A stretch of 64,000 nt of DNA from CAWBJP01 sp963789165. Lineage in GTDB: Bacteria; Actinomycetota; Acidimicrobiia; IMCC26256; BP-133. Positions within the stretch are counted from its first letter, which is position 1; the number at the start of each line of letters is the position of its first letter. The notes under the pieces were generated by a model. It was not told the origin of the DNA. It saw only the letters and a list, made by a program, of their open reading frames with translations, and ran no database searches. Below, one piece after another: positions 7,814-16,400 of the stretch. A program made the translations under genes and the position numbers. The stretch is taken from contig CAWBJP010000010.1 in NCBI GenBank assembly GCA_963789165.1, positions 372,001 through 436,000 of the forward strand, given 5' to 3'.

Positions 7814-10800
7814 ATGGCCCCACCCGGGTCCGGCGGCGGTCGCCGGAACGCCAGTCCCAAGCAGGCTGCGAAGACGCCCCAGCCGACGGCGGCACGCGCC
7901 GCCGCGCCCGAGTCGCCGGCCCTGGCCACTCCCGCCGACGCCGGCCTGTGGGGCGACTCCATGGCCGACCACGTGCAGTTGCTCATGGACCCCCGCCATC
8001 AGGGCCATTCCGAGACGGCCCGCATCGTCGTCCAGCTCCAGGCCAGCCACGGCAACTCCTACGTGGAACAGGTGGTGGGCGAGGTCCGGCGGCGGGAGTC
8101 GGCCGAGCCCGGAGCCGCGGATGTCCAGGCGATCGCGGACTCTCCGCCGGTGGCCGACGTCCCGGCGGTGGAGCCGCCAGCTCCCACGGTGCAGCGCAAG
8201 GCGGCGGCCCCGGCCAAGAAGCCGGCCCGCAAGCCGAAGAAGGCCACCGGGCCGCAGGGCCCGCTGTCGGGCCTCAAGCCGGGGGAGGTCGCCGACCGGC
8301 GCAAGGCGGAGTTCGCCGAGAAGAGCGGCGAGTTCAAGGGCTCGGCCAAGAAGACTCTGGGAGTCGCCGTTGGGGTCAAGGGCATCGACTGGGCCGCCGA
8401 AGCAGGCAAGGCCGCGGAGCCGCCCAAGAACGACGCCAAGAGCCAGGGCAAGGCCATCCACATTGCCGACATGGCCGGCGCCAAGCCCGGGGTGTTCGAC
8501 GAGGCGTCGTTCATAGCCGCCGTCAAGCAGGCGGTGGCGGCGTCGTCCCCCAAGAACCTGGGTGAGGCCGACGACTTCGCCGACAAGGGCGGCGGCAAGA
8601 AGATGGCGGGCAAGGTCGAAGGCGAGCTGAAGGACTCCAAGCTGGCCGCCGAGCGCGATCTCAAGGACACGGCGAAGAAGGCGCCCGATCCCACCAAGGC
8701 CAAGAAGAAGCCGGTGATCCCGTTGCCGGGGCACAATCCCGGTGTTTCGTTGCCCCCTCCCGGCGCCCAGGGGGCGATGCCCGGTCCGGTGGCACCCGGC
8801 GAGATCGACCTTTCCGCCGCCGGGGCCGAGACCGACGCCCTCCTGGCCGGCGAGGAGGTAACGGACCAGATGCTCCTCGACTCCGAGGAGCCGCAGTTCA
8901 TCGCCGCGGCTGGCGACAAGCACGCCGCCGCCGCCCATTCCGTCGCCGCCCCCGGTCAGCTCCGGGGCCACGAGCGGGGCGTCCTGGCCGACGCCCGGAA
9001 AGACGTCGCCGGGAACCAGAAGACGACGCTGGCGGGGATGCTCGGCCTGCGGGGCGCCGCCTTCACCGACGCCGGGGGCGAGCAGAAGGGCGCCAAGTCT
9101 GGTGACGAGGCCCGCCGGCTGGAGGTCGCCACCCGGGTGGAGGGCATCTACGACAAGACCAAGACCGACGTGAAGAAGGTGTTCGCCGACCTCGACAAGA
9201 AGGTCGAGTCCTCCTTCGACGGCGGCGAAAAAGGCGCCCGGGACGAGTTCGACACCAAGCTGAAGAAGGACTTCAAGGACTGGAAGAAGGACCGCTACGG
9301 CGGGTTCCTCGGCAAGGGCCGGTGGATCAAGGACAAGCTCAGCGGCCTCCCCAAGGAGGTCAACGGGATCTTCGAGGCGGCCCGGGACTTCTACGTCATG
9401 CGGATGGACAAGGTCATCAAGACCGTGGCCAAGGTGGTGACGTCGGGGCTGAACGCCGCCACCCAGCGGATCGCGGCCGGCCGGGAGGAGGTCCACCGCT
9501 ACGTCACGTCGCTGCCCGTCGACCTCCGGGCGGTGGGAGCGGAGGCGGAGAAGGCCATCACCGGTCGCTTTGCCCAACTCGACGAGGACGTGGCCGCCAA
9601 GGGCGACGAGCTGGTGGCCGACGTGTCGCGGCGCTACACGGAGGCGGCCAACGCCGTCGACAGCGCGATCGAGGAGATGAAGGAGAAGAACCGGGGCCTG
9701 TGGCAGAAGGCCAAGGACGCGGTGGTCGGCGTCATTCTCATCATCAAGCAGCTGAAGGAGCTGGTCTCGGAGATATTGGAGGGCGCCACCGAGACCATCA
9801 AGGCGATCATCCGCAGTCCGCGGGACTACCTCCGGAACCTCCTCGGCGCCATCGTCGGCGGGGCGTGGGAGTGGCTCTCAGAGTTCCCGAGCAACTTCAT
9901 GGACACGCTCTTCCAGCTCCTGACCAAGATCCGGGAAGGCGCCGCCATCGTCATCCCCAAGTCGCTGGACCTGAAGGAGCTCTTCGGCTTCGTGGTCTCG
10001 GCCGTCGGCCTGTCCTACGACCGCATCCGCAACCGCCTCGTCATCTTGTTGGGCAAGGGCGGCGAGACGATCGTCTCCTGGCTGGAGAAGGGCTTCGACA
10101 AGGTCCAGGCCGCGTCGGAGAAGGTGAAATCCAAGGGTGGGGGCGGGTCTCCGGCCGCCGCCGAAGCGGGGGACGCGGCCCAGACGCTGCTCGCCCCCGG
10201 CGAGAAGCCGGCGGTGCAGCGTGAGGAAACCGAGGGCGAAGCGGGCGGGGGCGGAGGCGGGGGCGGCGAGCTCGACGCCGCGACCGCGTCCTTCGAGAAC
10301 TCCCCCGTCGAGGAAGAGGAGGAAGGCGCCGACGAGGGTTCCGCCGAGGCCGCGCTCGGGTTCTTCCCCGCCCTGACCCAGGGCGCCGGCGGGTTGCTGA
10401 GTTGGGCCGCCGGCGCCGCGGCCACGGCCGGTGCCGTCGCCATGGCGCTGTTCTCCGACCTTTGGCACTCGTTCCTGGACAAGGCCAAGGACTTCATCGT
10501 CCACAAGGTGGCGGCCGCCGCCGTCCAGTGGATCGCCGCCGCCTTCACCCCCGTGGGCTCCTTCATCAAGGCAGCCAAGGTCATCTACGACGTCGGCAAG
10601 TGGCTGTGGGCCAACCTCAACAAGGGTCTCGCCGTCGCCACCAACTTCCTCACGGCCTTCAAGCTCGTGGCCACCGCCGGCATCGCCGTGGCCAAGGCCT
10701 GGATCATCACCACCCTCAAGCGCTTCGCCCCCGTCTTCCTCGACATGATGGCCGCCCTCGTCGGCGTCGGCGAGATCATCGGCCGCATCCGCGGCCTCTT

Positions 10801-11263
10801 CGCCGCCGTCGCCGCCCCCGTCCAGAAGGTCGTCGACAAGATCCTCAAGTCCGTCGCCAAGATGGCGAGGCGCCTGTACGGCCGGAAAGGCACAGGCGAG
10901 GAGGAGGTCGGGCCGAAGGAGATGCAGGGGGGCACCCAGAACCGGGGTTCAATCTCGATCACGGGGGATGACATCCCCGAAGGTAAGAAGTGGACGTGGG
11001 CGGTGGACGGGCCCATCAGCGCCGACGACGCCCTCGCAGCTTTGTCGTCAATGCGTTCCGGCCTGTCAATGGACCAGGAACGGGTACGAGATGAGGCATT
11101 CGTCAAGGCCGAGCAGTGGATCAAGGAGCAGCAGGCGAAAGGCGGCCTAGAAGCAGTTGACGATGAATTCGTCGTCAAGCGATTCTTCAACGACTACCTG
11201 CCCAAGCAATGGCAGACGGCACGGATCCAGATCCAAGTCGATCGAGGAAAGGCGTTCACGTAG
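7814..11263 (+). CDS. Giant eCIS-associated protein, probable cargo with variable C-terminal effector tip
   Basis: The ATG at 7814, preceded by a GAGGGAG ribosome-binding site, gives 1149 residues; the longer upstream reading lacks such a site. Residues about 55-85 hold ETARIVVQLQASHGNSYVEQ, related to the LQRTAGN element of the DUF4157 protein. VQRKAAAPAKKPARK follows, then a long Lys/Ala-rich, mostly helical body with several hydrophobic segments (around residues 635-655, 860-880, 895-915 and 950-980) and a Gly/Glu-rich linker with PAVQREETEG. From about residue 1026 the sequence becomes more polar, contains no recognised fold and is encoded by less GC-rich DNA: ISITGDDIPEGKKWTWAVDG to the end. 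The TAG stop abuts the ATG of the next gene. I infer a delivered or particle-associated effector with an exchangeable tip. No catalytic motif is recognised. Confidence 0.75.
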   Translation: MAPPGSGGGRRNASPKQAAKTPQPTAARAAAPESPALATPADAGLWGDSMADHVQLLMDPRHQGHSETARIVVQLQASHGNSYVEQVVGEVRRRESAEPGAADVQAIADSPPVADVPAVEPPAPTVQRKAAAPAKKPARKPKKATGPQGPLSGLKPGEVADRRKAEFAEKSGEFKGSAKKTLGVAVGVKGIDWAAEAGKAAEPPKNDAKSQGKAIHIADMAGAKPGVFDEASFIAAVKQAVAASSPKNLGEADDFADKGGGKKMAGKVEGELKDSKLAAERDLKDTAKKAPDPTKAKKKPVIPLPGHNPGVSLPPPGAQGAMPGPVAPGEIDLSAAGAETDALLAGEEVTDQMLLDSEEPQFIAAAGDKHAAAAHSVAAPGQLRGHERGVLADARKDVAGNQKTTLAGMLGLRGAAFTDAGGEQKGAKSGDEARRLEVATRVEGIYDKTKTDVKKVFADLDKKVESSFDGGEKGARDEFDTKLKKDFKDWKKDRYGGFLGKGRWIKDKLSGLPKEVNGIFEAARDFYVMRMDKVIKTVAKVVTSGLNAATQRIAAGREEVHRYVTSLPVDLRAVGAEAEKAITGRFAQLDEDVAAKGDELVADVSRRYTEAANAVDSAIEEMKEKNRGLWQKAKDAVVGVILIIKQLKELVSEILEGATETIKAIIRSPRDYLRNLLGAIVGGAWEWLSEFPSNFMDTLFQLLTKIREGAAIVIPKSLDLKELFGFVVSAVGLSYDRIRNRLVILLGKGGETIVSWLEKGFDKVQAASEKVKSKGGGGSPAAAEAGDAAQTLLAPGEKPAVQREETEGEAGGGGGGGGELDAATASFENSPVEEEEEGADEGSAEAALGFFPALTQGAGGLLSWAAGAAATAGAVAMALFSDLWHSFLDKAKDFIVHKVAAAAVQWIAAAFTPVGSFIKAAKVIYDVGKWLWANLNKGLAVATNFLTAFKLVATAGIAVAKAWIITTLKRFAPVFLDMMAALVGVGEIIGRIRGLFAAVAAPVQKVVDKILKSVAKMARRLYGRKGTGEEEVGPKEMQGGTQNRGSISITGDDIPEGKKWTWAVDGPISADDALAALSSMRSGLSMDQERVRDEAFVKAEQWIKEQQAKGGLEAVDDEFVVKRFFNDYLPKQWQTARIQIQVDRGKAFT

Positions 11264-11860
11264 ATGGATTACAGCACCCCCGACGAGTTGATCGCCGCTG
11301 TCGAAGAGATCGAACAGAAGGCGCCACGAACACTCTCTGAGGAGTGGGAAACGTCTGCTGACGTCATGCAAAAAGCGATACCGCTTGCAGGAGGACTGCA
11401 AGCTTTGGTGGACCGCTTCGCGTCGTCGTCCACTCGGTCGATTACCAGCAACCTTGCCGGCGTCCTCGCCTTGGCAGCCGACAATCCGTCGCCCGAGACA
11501 GCTCCGCTGATCTTTCAACTGCTCGATCAGGCTCCGAGCTGGGACTACACCCGCTTCATCAATCACGCTCTTCTAACTTTGCGCGAGCAGGCTATCCGGG
11601 GGATCGCATGGGAACCCCCCGGTCAGACACCGCCGGCACTTGCTCGATTTCTGCTGCATTCAATCGAGCAAGAAACCGATGACGAAAACGACAACGCCGA
11701 CACCGCCCTGAACGTCCTCTGGTCAATTCACAACTGGGCCGAGGGTCGTGGTGGCCTTCGAGCCGTATTCAGCGCTGATGAGCGCCAGGCGTTTCGAGAC
11801 AAGTTCGATGAAGTCGGGTTGGAGCCCAAGCAGATCTTGGAGGCGCTCGGGGACAACTAA
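11264..11860 (+). CDS. Putative immunity protein 1 (paralogue of the next gene)
   Basis: The ATG follows the stop codon of the giant cargo gene with no spacer, so the two are almost certainly co-translated. The 198-residue product has no signal peptide. It is acidic and mostly helical: LVDRFASSSTRSITSNLAG, DQAPSWDYTRFINHALLTL and RFLLHSIEQETDDENDNADT. It ends ERQAFRDKFDEVGLEPKQIL. It is clearly homologous along most of its length to the gene at 11896. I do not recognise the family. The position behind a protein with a variable tip, the acidic character, the duplication and the lower GC all fit an immunity gene. That role is inference. Confidence 0.72.
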   Translation: MDYSTPDELIAAVEEIEQKAPRTLSEEWETSADVMQKAIPLAGGLQALVDRFASSSTRSITSNLAGVLALAADNPSPETAPLIFQLLDQAPSWDYTRFINHALLTLREQAIRGIAWEPPGQTPPALARFLLHSIEQETDDENDNADTALNVLWSIHNWAEGRGGLRAVFSADERQAFRDKFDEVGLEPKQILEALGDN

Positions 11861-11895
11861 CCACCGGCAGGAGAGCGGCGAGCTAGACGGAAGCT

Positions 11896-12486
11896 ATGGA
11901 ACGCGAGGAAGTTTTCAGGGAGCTTGACGCGATCGACCAGGGCGGATCTGGCACTCGGGCCTCCACAGGCGAGACGTCAGGACAGTTAATGCGGCGTGCC
12001 CTCTCTGCGGACCAAGGCCTCGCACAAGCGCTCGTCGACCGTTACGCGTCGTCTGGTAACAAGTCGATCGTTAATAACCTTGCCTCGAACCTCGTCGATT
12101 TGGCAGAGAAGCCTCAGCCCGACACAGTGAATCTGATCTACCAGCTGGTCGATCAGACCTCCATATGGGATTACGGCAAGGCTGTCAACAATATGCTCGT
12201 CGCCATCCGTAGCCAGATCGTCAACGGGGTGGCTTGGGACCCTCCGGAACCGACCCCACCGGTCGTTAGTCGATTCCTTCTTCATTGCATTGAACTTGAG
12301 CCCGACGACGAAAACGATAACGCCGACACCGCTACGAATATCCTCTGGAACCTGCATCTGTGGGCGGAGGACCGCGGGGGTCTTCGCTCAATGTTCAACG
12401 CCGGGGAGCGGCAGGCGTTCCGCAACAAGTTCGATGAGGTGGGGCTCGACCCGGGCCCGATCCTGGAGGCGCTCGGGGAGGACTAA
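11896..12486 (+). CDS. Putative immunity protein 2 (paralogue of the preceding gene)
   Basis: This 196-residue homologue of the preceding protein shares ALVDRYASSGNKSIVNNLAS, SIWDYGKAVNNMLVAIRSQ, RFLLHCIELEPDDENDNADT and the terminal KFDEVGLDPGPILEALGED pattern. The N-terminal 30 residues differ most. It starts 35 bp after the first copy, in the same direction, with GAACGCGAGGAAG-rich coding and no membrane segment. Like its neighbour it uses more A/T-ending codons than the eCIS genes. Tandem divergent immunity copies are common behind polymorphic toxins, where they cover different toxin tips. No biochemical role can be read from the sequence. Confidence 0.72.
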   Translation: MEREEVFRELDAIDQGGSGTRASTGETSGQLMRRALSADQGLAQALVDRYASSGNKSIVNNLASNLVDLAEKPQPDTVNLIYQLVDQTSIWDYGKAVNNMLVAIRSQIVNGVAWDPPEPTPPVVSRFLLHCIELEPDDENDNADTATNILWNLHLWAEDRGGLRSMFNAGERQAFRNKFDEVGLDPGPILEALGED

Positions 12487-12738
12487 CTGCGTCGGCAGGG
12501 CGGCAGCGCGCCGGTTCTGGTGACGTGGATTGGCCGTTTTGGGCCACTGGGTGTCACCAGATCGCGGGCCCCCTGATCTGGGCATGCGGATTGGGCGGTA
12601 ACCCCCAAACGGCGTGTCCGGAATGGCCGAGGCGGGCGGCTGGGCGGGTCGCAGAGGTGAGGTGGACGCGATTCGCCCCCTACTAGGTGGTCAAGTGCGT
12701 CCAGCTCGAGCGGCGACCCCGGCCCGCGGGCGGCGGGG

Positions 12739-14790
12739 TCAGCGGGGGGTGGCGACGAGGGGGTAGTAGGGGCCGAACTCGGCTTCGACGCAGAGGTGGC
12801 CGAGTTTGCGGTACTCGCCTTCGGTGGCGCGGATGAGGTCGGCCATCTCGACGGGGCGGTCGGCGGCGGCGGCGCGGAAGGAGGCGGCCAGGGCGATGTT
12901 CCGGATGTTGCCGCCGGAGATGCGGAATCGCTGGGCCAGGAAGGGGAGGTCGACCTCGTCGGCCCGGGGGACGCGCGGGCGGAGGTGGAGTTCCCAGAGG
13001 CGGAGGCGGTCGGTCTCGTCGGGCATGGGGAAGTCGACGATGGCGTCGAGGCGGCGGGTGAAGGCGTCGTCGAGGTTGGAGCGGAGGTTCGTGGTGAGGA
13101 AGGCCAGGCCGTCGAAGCGTTCCATGCGCTGGAGGAGGTAGGCGACCTCCACGTTGGCGTAACGGTCGTGGGAGTCACGCACGTCGGAGCGCTTGCCGAA
13201 GAGGGCGTCTGCCTCGTCGAAGAGGAGCACGCCGTTGACCCGGTCGGCTTCGGCGAAGATGCGGTCGAGGTGCTTCTCCGTCTCGCCGATGTACTTGTCG
13301 ACCACGGTGGACAGGTCGATGACGTAGAGATCGAGGCCGAGCTGGCCGGCCAGGACCTCGGCGGAGAGGGTCTTGCCCGTCCCCGACTCGCCGGCGAAGA
13401 GGGCGGTGATGCCCCGGCCCCGGCTCGAGTGCTCCCCCATCCCCCACCCGTCGAGCACCCGCTCCCGGAACCGGGTGCGGTCCACCAGGTCGGAGAGCTG
13501 ACCCACCACCACCGGCGGGAGGACGAGGTCGGACCAACTGGCCCGGGGCTCCACCCGACGGGCCAGGCGTTCCAGGCCGGCAGCGTTCTGGGCCCGGGCG
13601 CCGGCCTGGAGGTCGGCCGCGGCCACGGGACGTTCGTCGGCGCCGGCCTGGCGCTGGGCCGACATCGCCGCCCGCACCACCTGCTCCGGATTCAGGCGGA
13701 AGCCGACAGTGGCCGTGGTGGCCTCGAGCGGCGTATCGCCGTTCAGCGCCGCCGACCACACCGCCTCCCGCTGGGCTCCGCTCGGCTGGGGAGCCTCCAG
13801 GAGCAGCGGCACCTCTTTGGACCACAAGGGATCCCAGGCCCGGGCGCCGTAGAGCACAACGGGACAGGGCGCCTCGGCGAAGGCCCGCACGTCGGCGGGG
13901 CTCCGCTCGGCCAGGACCTCGACGGGCCCGGCGACCAGGGCGCCGCCGCACAGGCGTGCTTCGCGGACGGCCACCGCAGCCAGGACGGCGGCGTCGTCGC
14001 CCCGGTCCAGGCGACCCAGGTCGAGGACCACCGGCGGGCGGCCGGCGCTGGCCAAGGCCGACGCCGCCGCCGCCTGGGCGGCCGCGCCCGGCTGCTCACG
14101 CAGGTACGACAGGCGGGCGGTGAGGACCTGGGGGGTGACGGTGTCGATCTGCACCCAGCCGGCAGACATCTCGGTCACCGCCCGGTCGGGCGTGTCGTCG
14201 CCGAGAAGAAACGCCGCCACCCGGTCGGGCACCCGGAGCGACCGGGTAAGGAAGGGACGATCGGATTCCTCCACACACACCAGGCCGCCCGTCGCCAGCG
14301 GCCCTTCGGAGCCGAGCCGCCAGCGCTGGTCGGACGCTCCGAAACCGGCGCCGCAGAGATCGAAGGCGAGCCCGGTGCTGGCCCGCTTCCGGTGCACCTC
14401 GTCGTGGAGGTAGGCGTAGAACCGCTCGAAGCGGGGGTCGAGGTCGGGCGCCAGCGCCACGAGGAGCACCTCGGTGTCGTAGGCGTCGAGCCCGAAGGCG
14501 CGGGCCAGGCGGCGCAGGCGCAGGTCGGCGCCGGCGGCCTCGGCCCCGTCGGCCTCAGCTTCCACCCGGGTCAGGAAGTCCTCCACTTCGGGCTCGACCT
14601 CGCCTGTCCCGGAGCGGCGGACCGCCAGGAGGCGGTCAAGACTCACCGAGGAGAGGAACAGGCCCTGGAAGCGATCCAGTGCTCCGGGGTCGCCGCCCCG
14701 GCAGCGGGCCACGGCGGCGGCCACCCGGGCCTCCACCACCGACAGGCGGCCGCTCAGGTGGCGCAGCGACGGGTCGGACGGCTCCGTCAC
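12739..14790 (-). CDS. eCIS AAA+ ATPase (Afp15/Pvc15-like)
   Basis: The chosen GTG at 14790 overlaps the TGA of the upstream DUF4255 gene (GTGA) and gives 683 residues starting VTEPSDPSLRHLSGRLSV; the frame upstream of it is Arg/Pro noise. The AAA+ domain fills the C-terminal third, with Walker A GESGTGKTLSAEVLAGQ near residue 465, Walker B LLFDEADALFGKRSDV near residue 523, and sensor TTNLRSNLDDAFTRRLD. The N-terminal half matches the helical and degenerate ATPase region of eCIS ATPases. In this family the ATPase is needed for particle assembly or cargo loading. It closes the right-hand minus-strand operon, and 252 bp with no gene separate it from the immunity genes. Confidence 0.93.
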   Translation of the reverse strand: MTEPSDPSLRHLSGRLSVVEARVAAAVARCRGGDPGALDRFQGLFLSSVSLDRLLAVRRSGTGEVEPEVEDFLTRVEAEADGAEAAGADLRLRRLARAFGLDAYDTEVLLVALAPDLDPRFERFYAYLHDEVHRKRASTGLAFDLCGAGFGASDQRWRLGSEGPLATGGLVCVEESDRPFLTRSLRVPDRVAAFLLGDDTPDRAVTEMSAGWVQIDTVTPQVLTARLSYLREQPGAAAQAAAASALASAGRPPVVLDLGRLDRGDDAAVLAAVAVREARLCGGALVAGPVEVLAERSPADVRAFAEAPCPVVLYGARAWDPLWSKEVPLLLEAPQPSGAQREAVWSAALNGDTPLEATTATVGFRLNPEQVVRAAMSAQRQAGADERPVAAADLQAGARAQNAAGLERLARRVEPRASWSDLVLPPVVVGQLSDLVDRTRFRERVLDGWGMGEHSSRGRGITALFAGESGTGKTLSAEVLAGQLGLDLYVIDLSTVVDKYIGETEKHLDRIFAEADRVNGVLLFDEADALFGKRSDVRDSHDRYANVEVAYLLQRMERFDGLAFLTTNLRSNLDDAFTRRLDAIVDFPMPDETDRLRLWELHLRPRVPRADEVDLPFLAQRFRISGGNIRNIALAASFRAAAADRPVEMADLIRATEGEYRKLGHLCVEAEFGPYYPLVATPR

Positions 14791-15512
14791 GGGCGATCGA
14801 TGGTCTTGATCCGCAGCCTGCGACCCGATGCGGTGCGGCCGCCCCGCACCTCCTCGACCGGGTCGCCGCCATCCTCCGGGCGGGCCGCCACCGGTACCGG
14901 GGCACGGCGCCGGCGCACGACGTGCTCGACGGCCTCGGTGTCCGCCGCCGACAGGCCCAGCCTCGGCTCCTCCAGCACTGGCGGGCCGTATGGCCGTTCC
15001 CGCCCGCTCTGGAAGGGGGCGGTGACGATCAGATCGAGGGACGGCTTGAGCTCGCCGCCCAGGGCCGACCACACGTCGGAGATGGAACGCTCGGCGGGCA
15101 GGGGCAGGCCCACGGTGACCCGCACCGGGTACGGCTGGGTGGCCAGCTCACCCCGCAGCACGTCGGCCGGCAGGGCGTCGAAGCCGATGAAGCAGGAGAT
15201 GACCGAGCTCAGCAGCCGGTGCTCGTCTTCCGGGCGCTGGGTCCAGGCCGTCACCAGATACGACAGCTTGAACCTCCGGGGCGGCAGGCGTCGCTCGGCC
15301 ACCAGCCCCTCGTCGTCCCGGCGCTCCTCGTACTGAGCGGTGCGCCGTTCCAGGTCCTCTTTGATGTCGTAGAGGTAGAAGTTGAGCGTCGGCGTGTTCC
15401 GCCGCGTGGCCCAGTCCCGGGTCGGGGCGTCGAAGGCCACCTCGACCCCGGCGCCGTTGAGCACGTCCCGTTCCGCCAGAGCCCTGAGCGACTCGTCGAC
15501 GTCGTGGATCAC
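14787..15512 (-). CDS. DUF4255 tube/sheath terminator (Afp16/Pvc16-like)
   Basis: The GTG start at about 15512 is preceded by AAGGAGG with good spacing and opens VIHDVDESLRALAERDVL, the standard start of DUF4255 proteins. A longer upstream GTG lacks a site. The 241-residue product contains RRNTPTLNFYLYDIKEDLER and RRFKLSYLVTAWTQRPEDEH, both diagnostic. The C-terminal 60 residues are Arg/Pro-rich and probably disordered. DUF4255 proteins cap the distal end of the particle and set its length. The stop overlaps the start of the AAA+ ATPase gene by translational coupling. My base-by-base reading of the start is uncertain by one position. Confidence 0.88.
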   Translation of the reverse strand: MIHDVDESLRALAERDVLNGAGVEVAFDAPTRDWATRRNTPTLNFYLYDIKEDLERRTAQYEERRDDEGLVAERRLPPRRFKLSYLVTAWTQRPEDEHRLLSSVISCFIGFDALPADVLRGELATQPYPVRVTVGLPLPAERSISDVWSALGGELKPSLDLIVTAPFQSGRERPYGPPVLEEPRLGLSAADTEAVEHVVRRRRAPVPVAARPEDGGDPVEEVRGGRTASGRRLRIKTIDRP

Positions 15513-15593
15513 GGCCCCTCCTTGCTTCCCGGGATCCCCCGGGAGTTGCACCCTCCGGACACGATCCGCCGTCCGGACGGGCACCCACTCGGA

Positions 15594-16217
15594 CTAGATG
15601 AACCCTTCGCGCATGGCGTAGGCCACGGCGTGGCTGCGGTTCTTCAGCTGGTGACGGGACAGCAGCTCGTGGATCGTGCTCTTCACCGTCCGTTCCGAAT
15701 ACGAGAGCTGGCGGGCGATCTCGGCGATCTCGAGGCCGTCGGCCAGGCCGCGCAGCACCCGGATCTCCCGCTCCGACAAGCCGGTGAAGGACAGGCCCCG
15801 GGGGGCGAGGACCTGGCGCTGCAGGCGCCCGACCCCGACCAGCAGCCGCCCGAGCAGATCGGGCGGCACGGCGCCCTCGCCGGCAGCCGCGCCCTGAACC
15901 GCCGTGGTCAGGCGCTCCGGGGTCGCCTCCGTGCGGCGCAACAGGTTGCAGGCGCCGGCCTGGATGGCGGCCAGGAGACCCTTGTCGTCCAGGCGGGTGG
16001 CCACCAGCACGATCTTGGGACACCCGTTGCGCTGCAAGGCGGTCATCACCCGGACCGTCTCCTCGTCGACCTCGTCGGCCACCACCAGGGCGACCGAGGC
16101 GGCGTCGGGAGATTCCTCCACCACCGCCAGTTCGGGCCGGGGCCGCAACTGGGCCACGATGCCGGTCTGGGAGATCGGGTCACGGGCGTAGACGAACACC
16201 GGAGTGCGGTCGCTCAA
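15594..16217 (-). CDS. LuxR/NarL-family response-regulator-like transcription factor
   Basis: I chose the TTG at 16217 (MSDRTPVFVYARD) because GAGGAGG lies six bases upstream; in-frame alternatives further out have no site. This gives 207 residues. The N-terminal part resembles a receiver domain, with VALVVADEVDEETVRVMTAL and KIVLVATRLDDKGLLAAIQAG, but a clear phospho-acceptor Asp pair is not obvious. The C-terminal LuxR HTH runs from about residue 145: LSEREIRVLRGLADGLEIAE, IARQLSYSERTVKSTIHEL and LKNRSHAVAYAMREGFI. It lies just upstream of the DUF4255-ATPase pair and diverges from the membrane protein gene. LuxR genes accompany Streptomyces eCIS loci, so control of this locus is plausible. 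Confidence 0.88.
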   Translation of the reverse strand: MSDRTPVFVYARDPISQTGIVAQLRPRPELAVVEESPDAASVALVVADEVDEETVRVMTALQRNGCPKIVLVATRLDDKGLLAAIQAGACNLLRRTEATPERLTTAVQGAAAGEGAVPPDLLGRLLVGVGRLQRQVLAPRGLSFTGLSEREIRVLRGLADGLEIAEIARQLSYSERTVKSTIHELLSRHQLKNRSHAVAYAMREGFI

Positions 16218-16285
16218 CGGACACCTCCTCGGGACCGCCGAATGGTGCATCGCGCACGTCACCAAGGACTCCACGGGCACTCCAC

Positions 16286-16303
16286 ATTGCCTCAACGGGC
16301 AAT
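16286..16303. promoter_or_regulatory. Dyad ATTGCC-N6-GGCAAT between the LuxR gene and the membrane protein gene
   Basis: A perfect 6-bp dyad (ATTGCC, six-base spacer, GGCAAT) lies 69 bp upstream of the LuxR-type gene start and 98 bp upstream of the divergent membrane protein gene. An 18-bp interrupted palindrome in a divergent gap next to a LuxR gene fits an autoregulatory operator. No clear -35/-10 pair was found, so this is a candidate only. Confidence 0.3.
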
Positions 16304-16400
16304 GCCTTCATGCCCTTTCGGTCGTAAGACGCCGTCGACACAGCCCGCCACCTGCGGATATGCCGTTGTGCACAGCAGTACCCGGGGCTACCTTCGCAAC

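Noticed and set aside
12483..13178. Minus-strand 231-codon frame at the end of the ATPase gene
   Set aside because: Ser/Pro/Thr-rich shadow in another frame of the ATPase gene.
12796..15336. An 846-codon plus-strand open frame opposite the AAA+ ATPase
   Set aside because: Antisense shadow of a high-GC gene; no domains, while the minus strand has Walker A and B motifs.
14679..16400. N-terminal extension of the eCIS membrane protein frame to 14679
   Set aside because: The extension overlaps two genes on the other strand and is compositionally noisy; the ATG at 16401 begins the recognisable domain.
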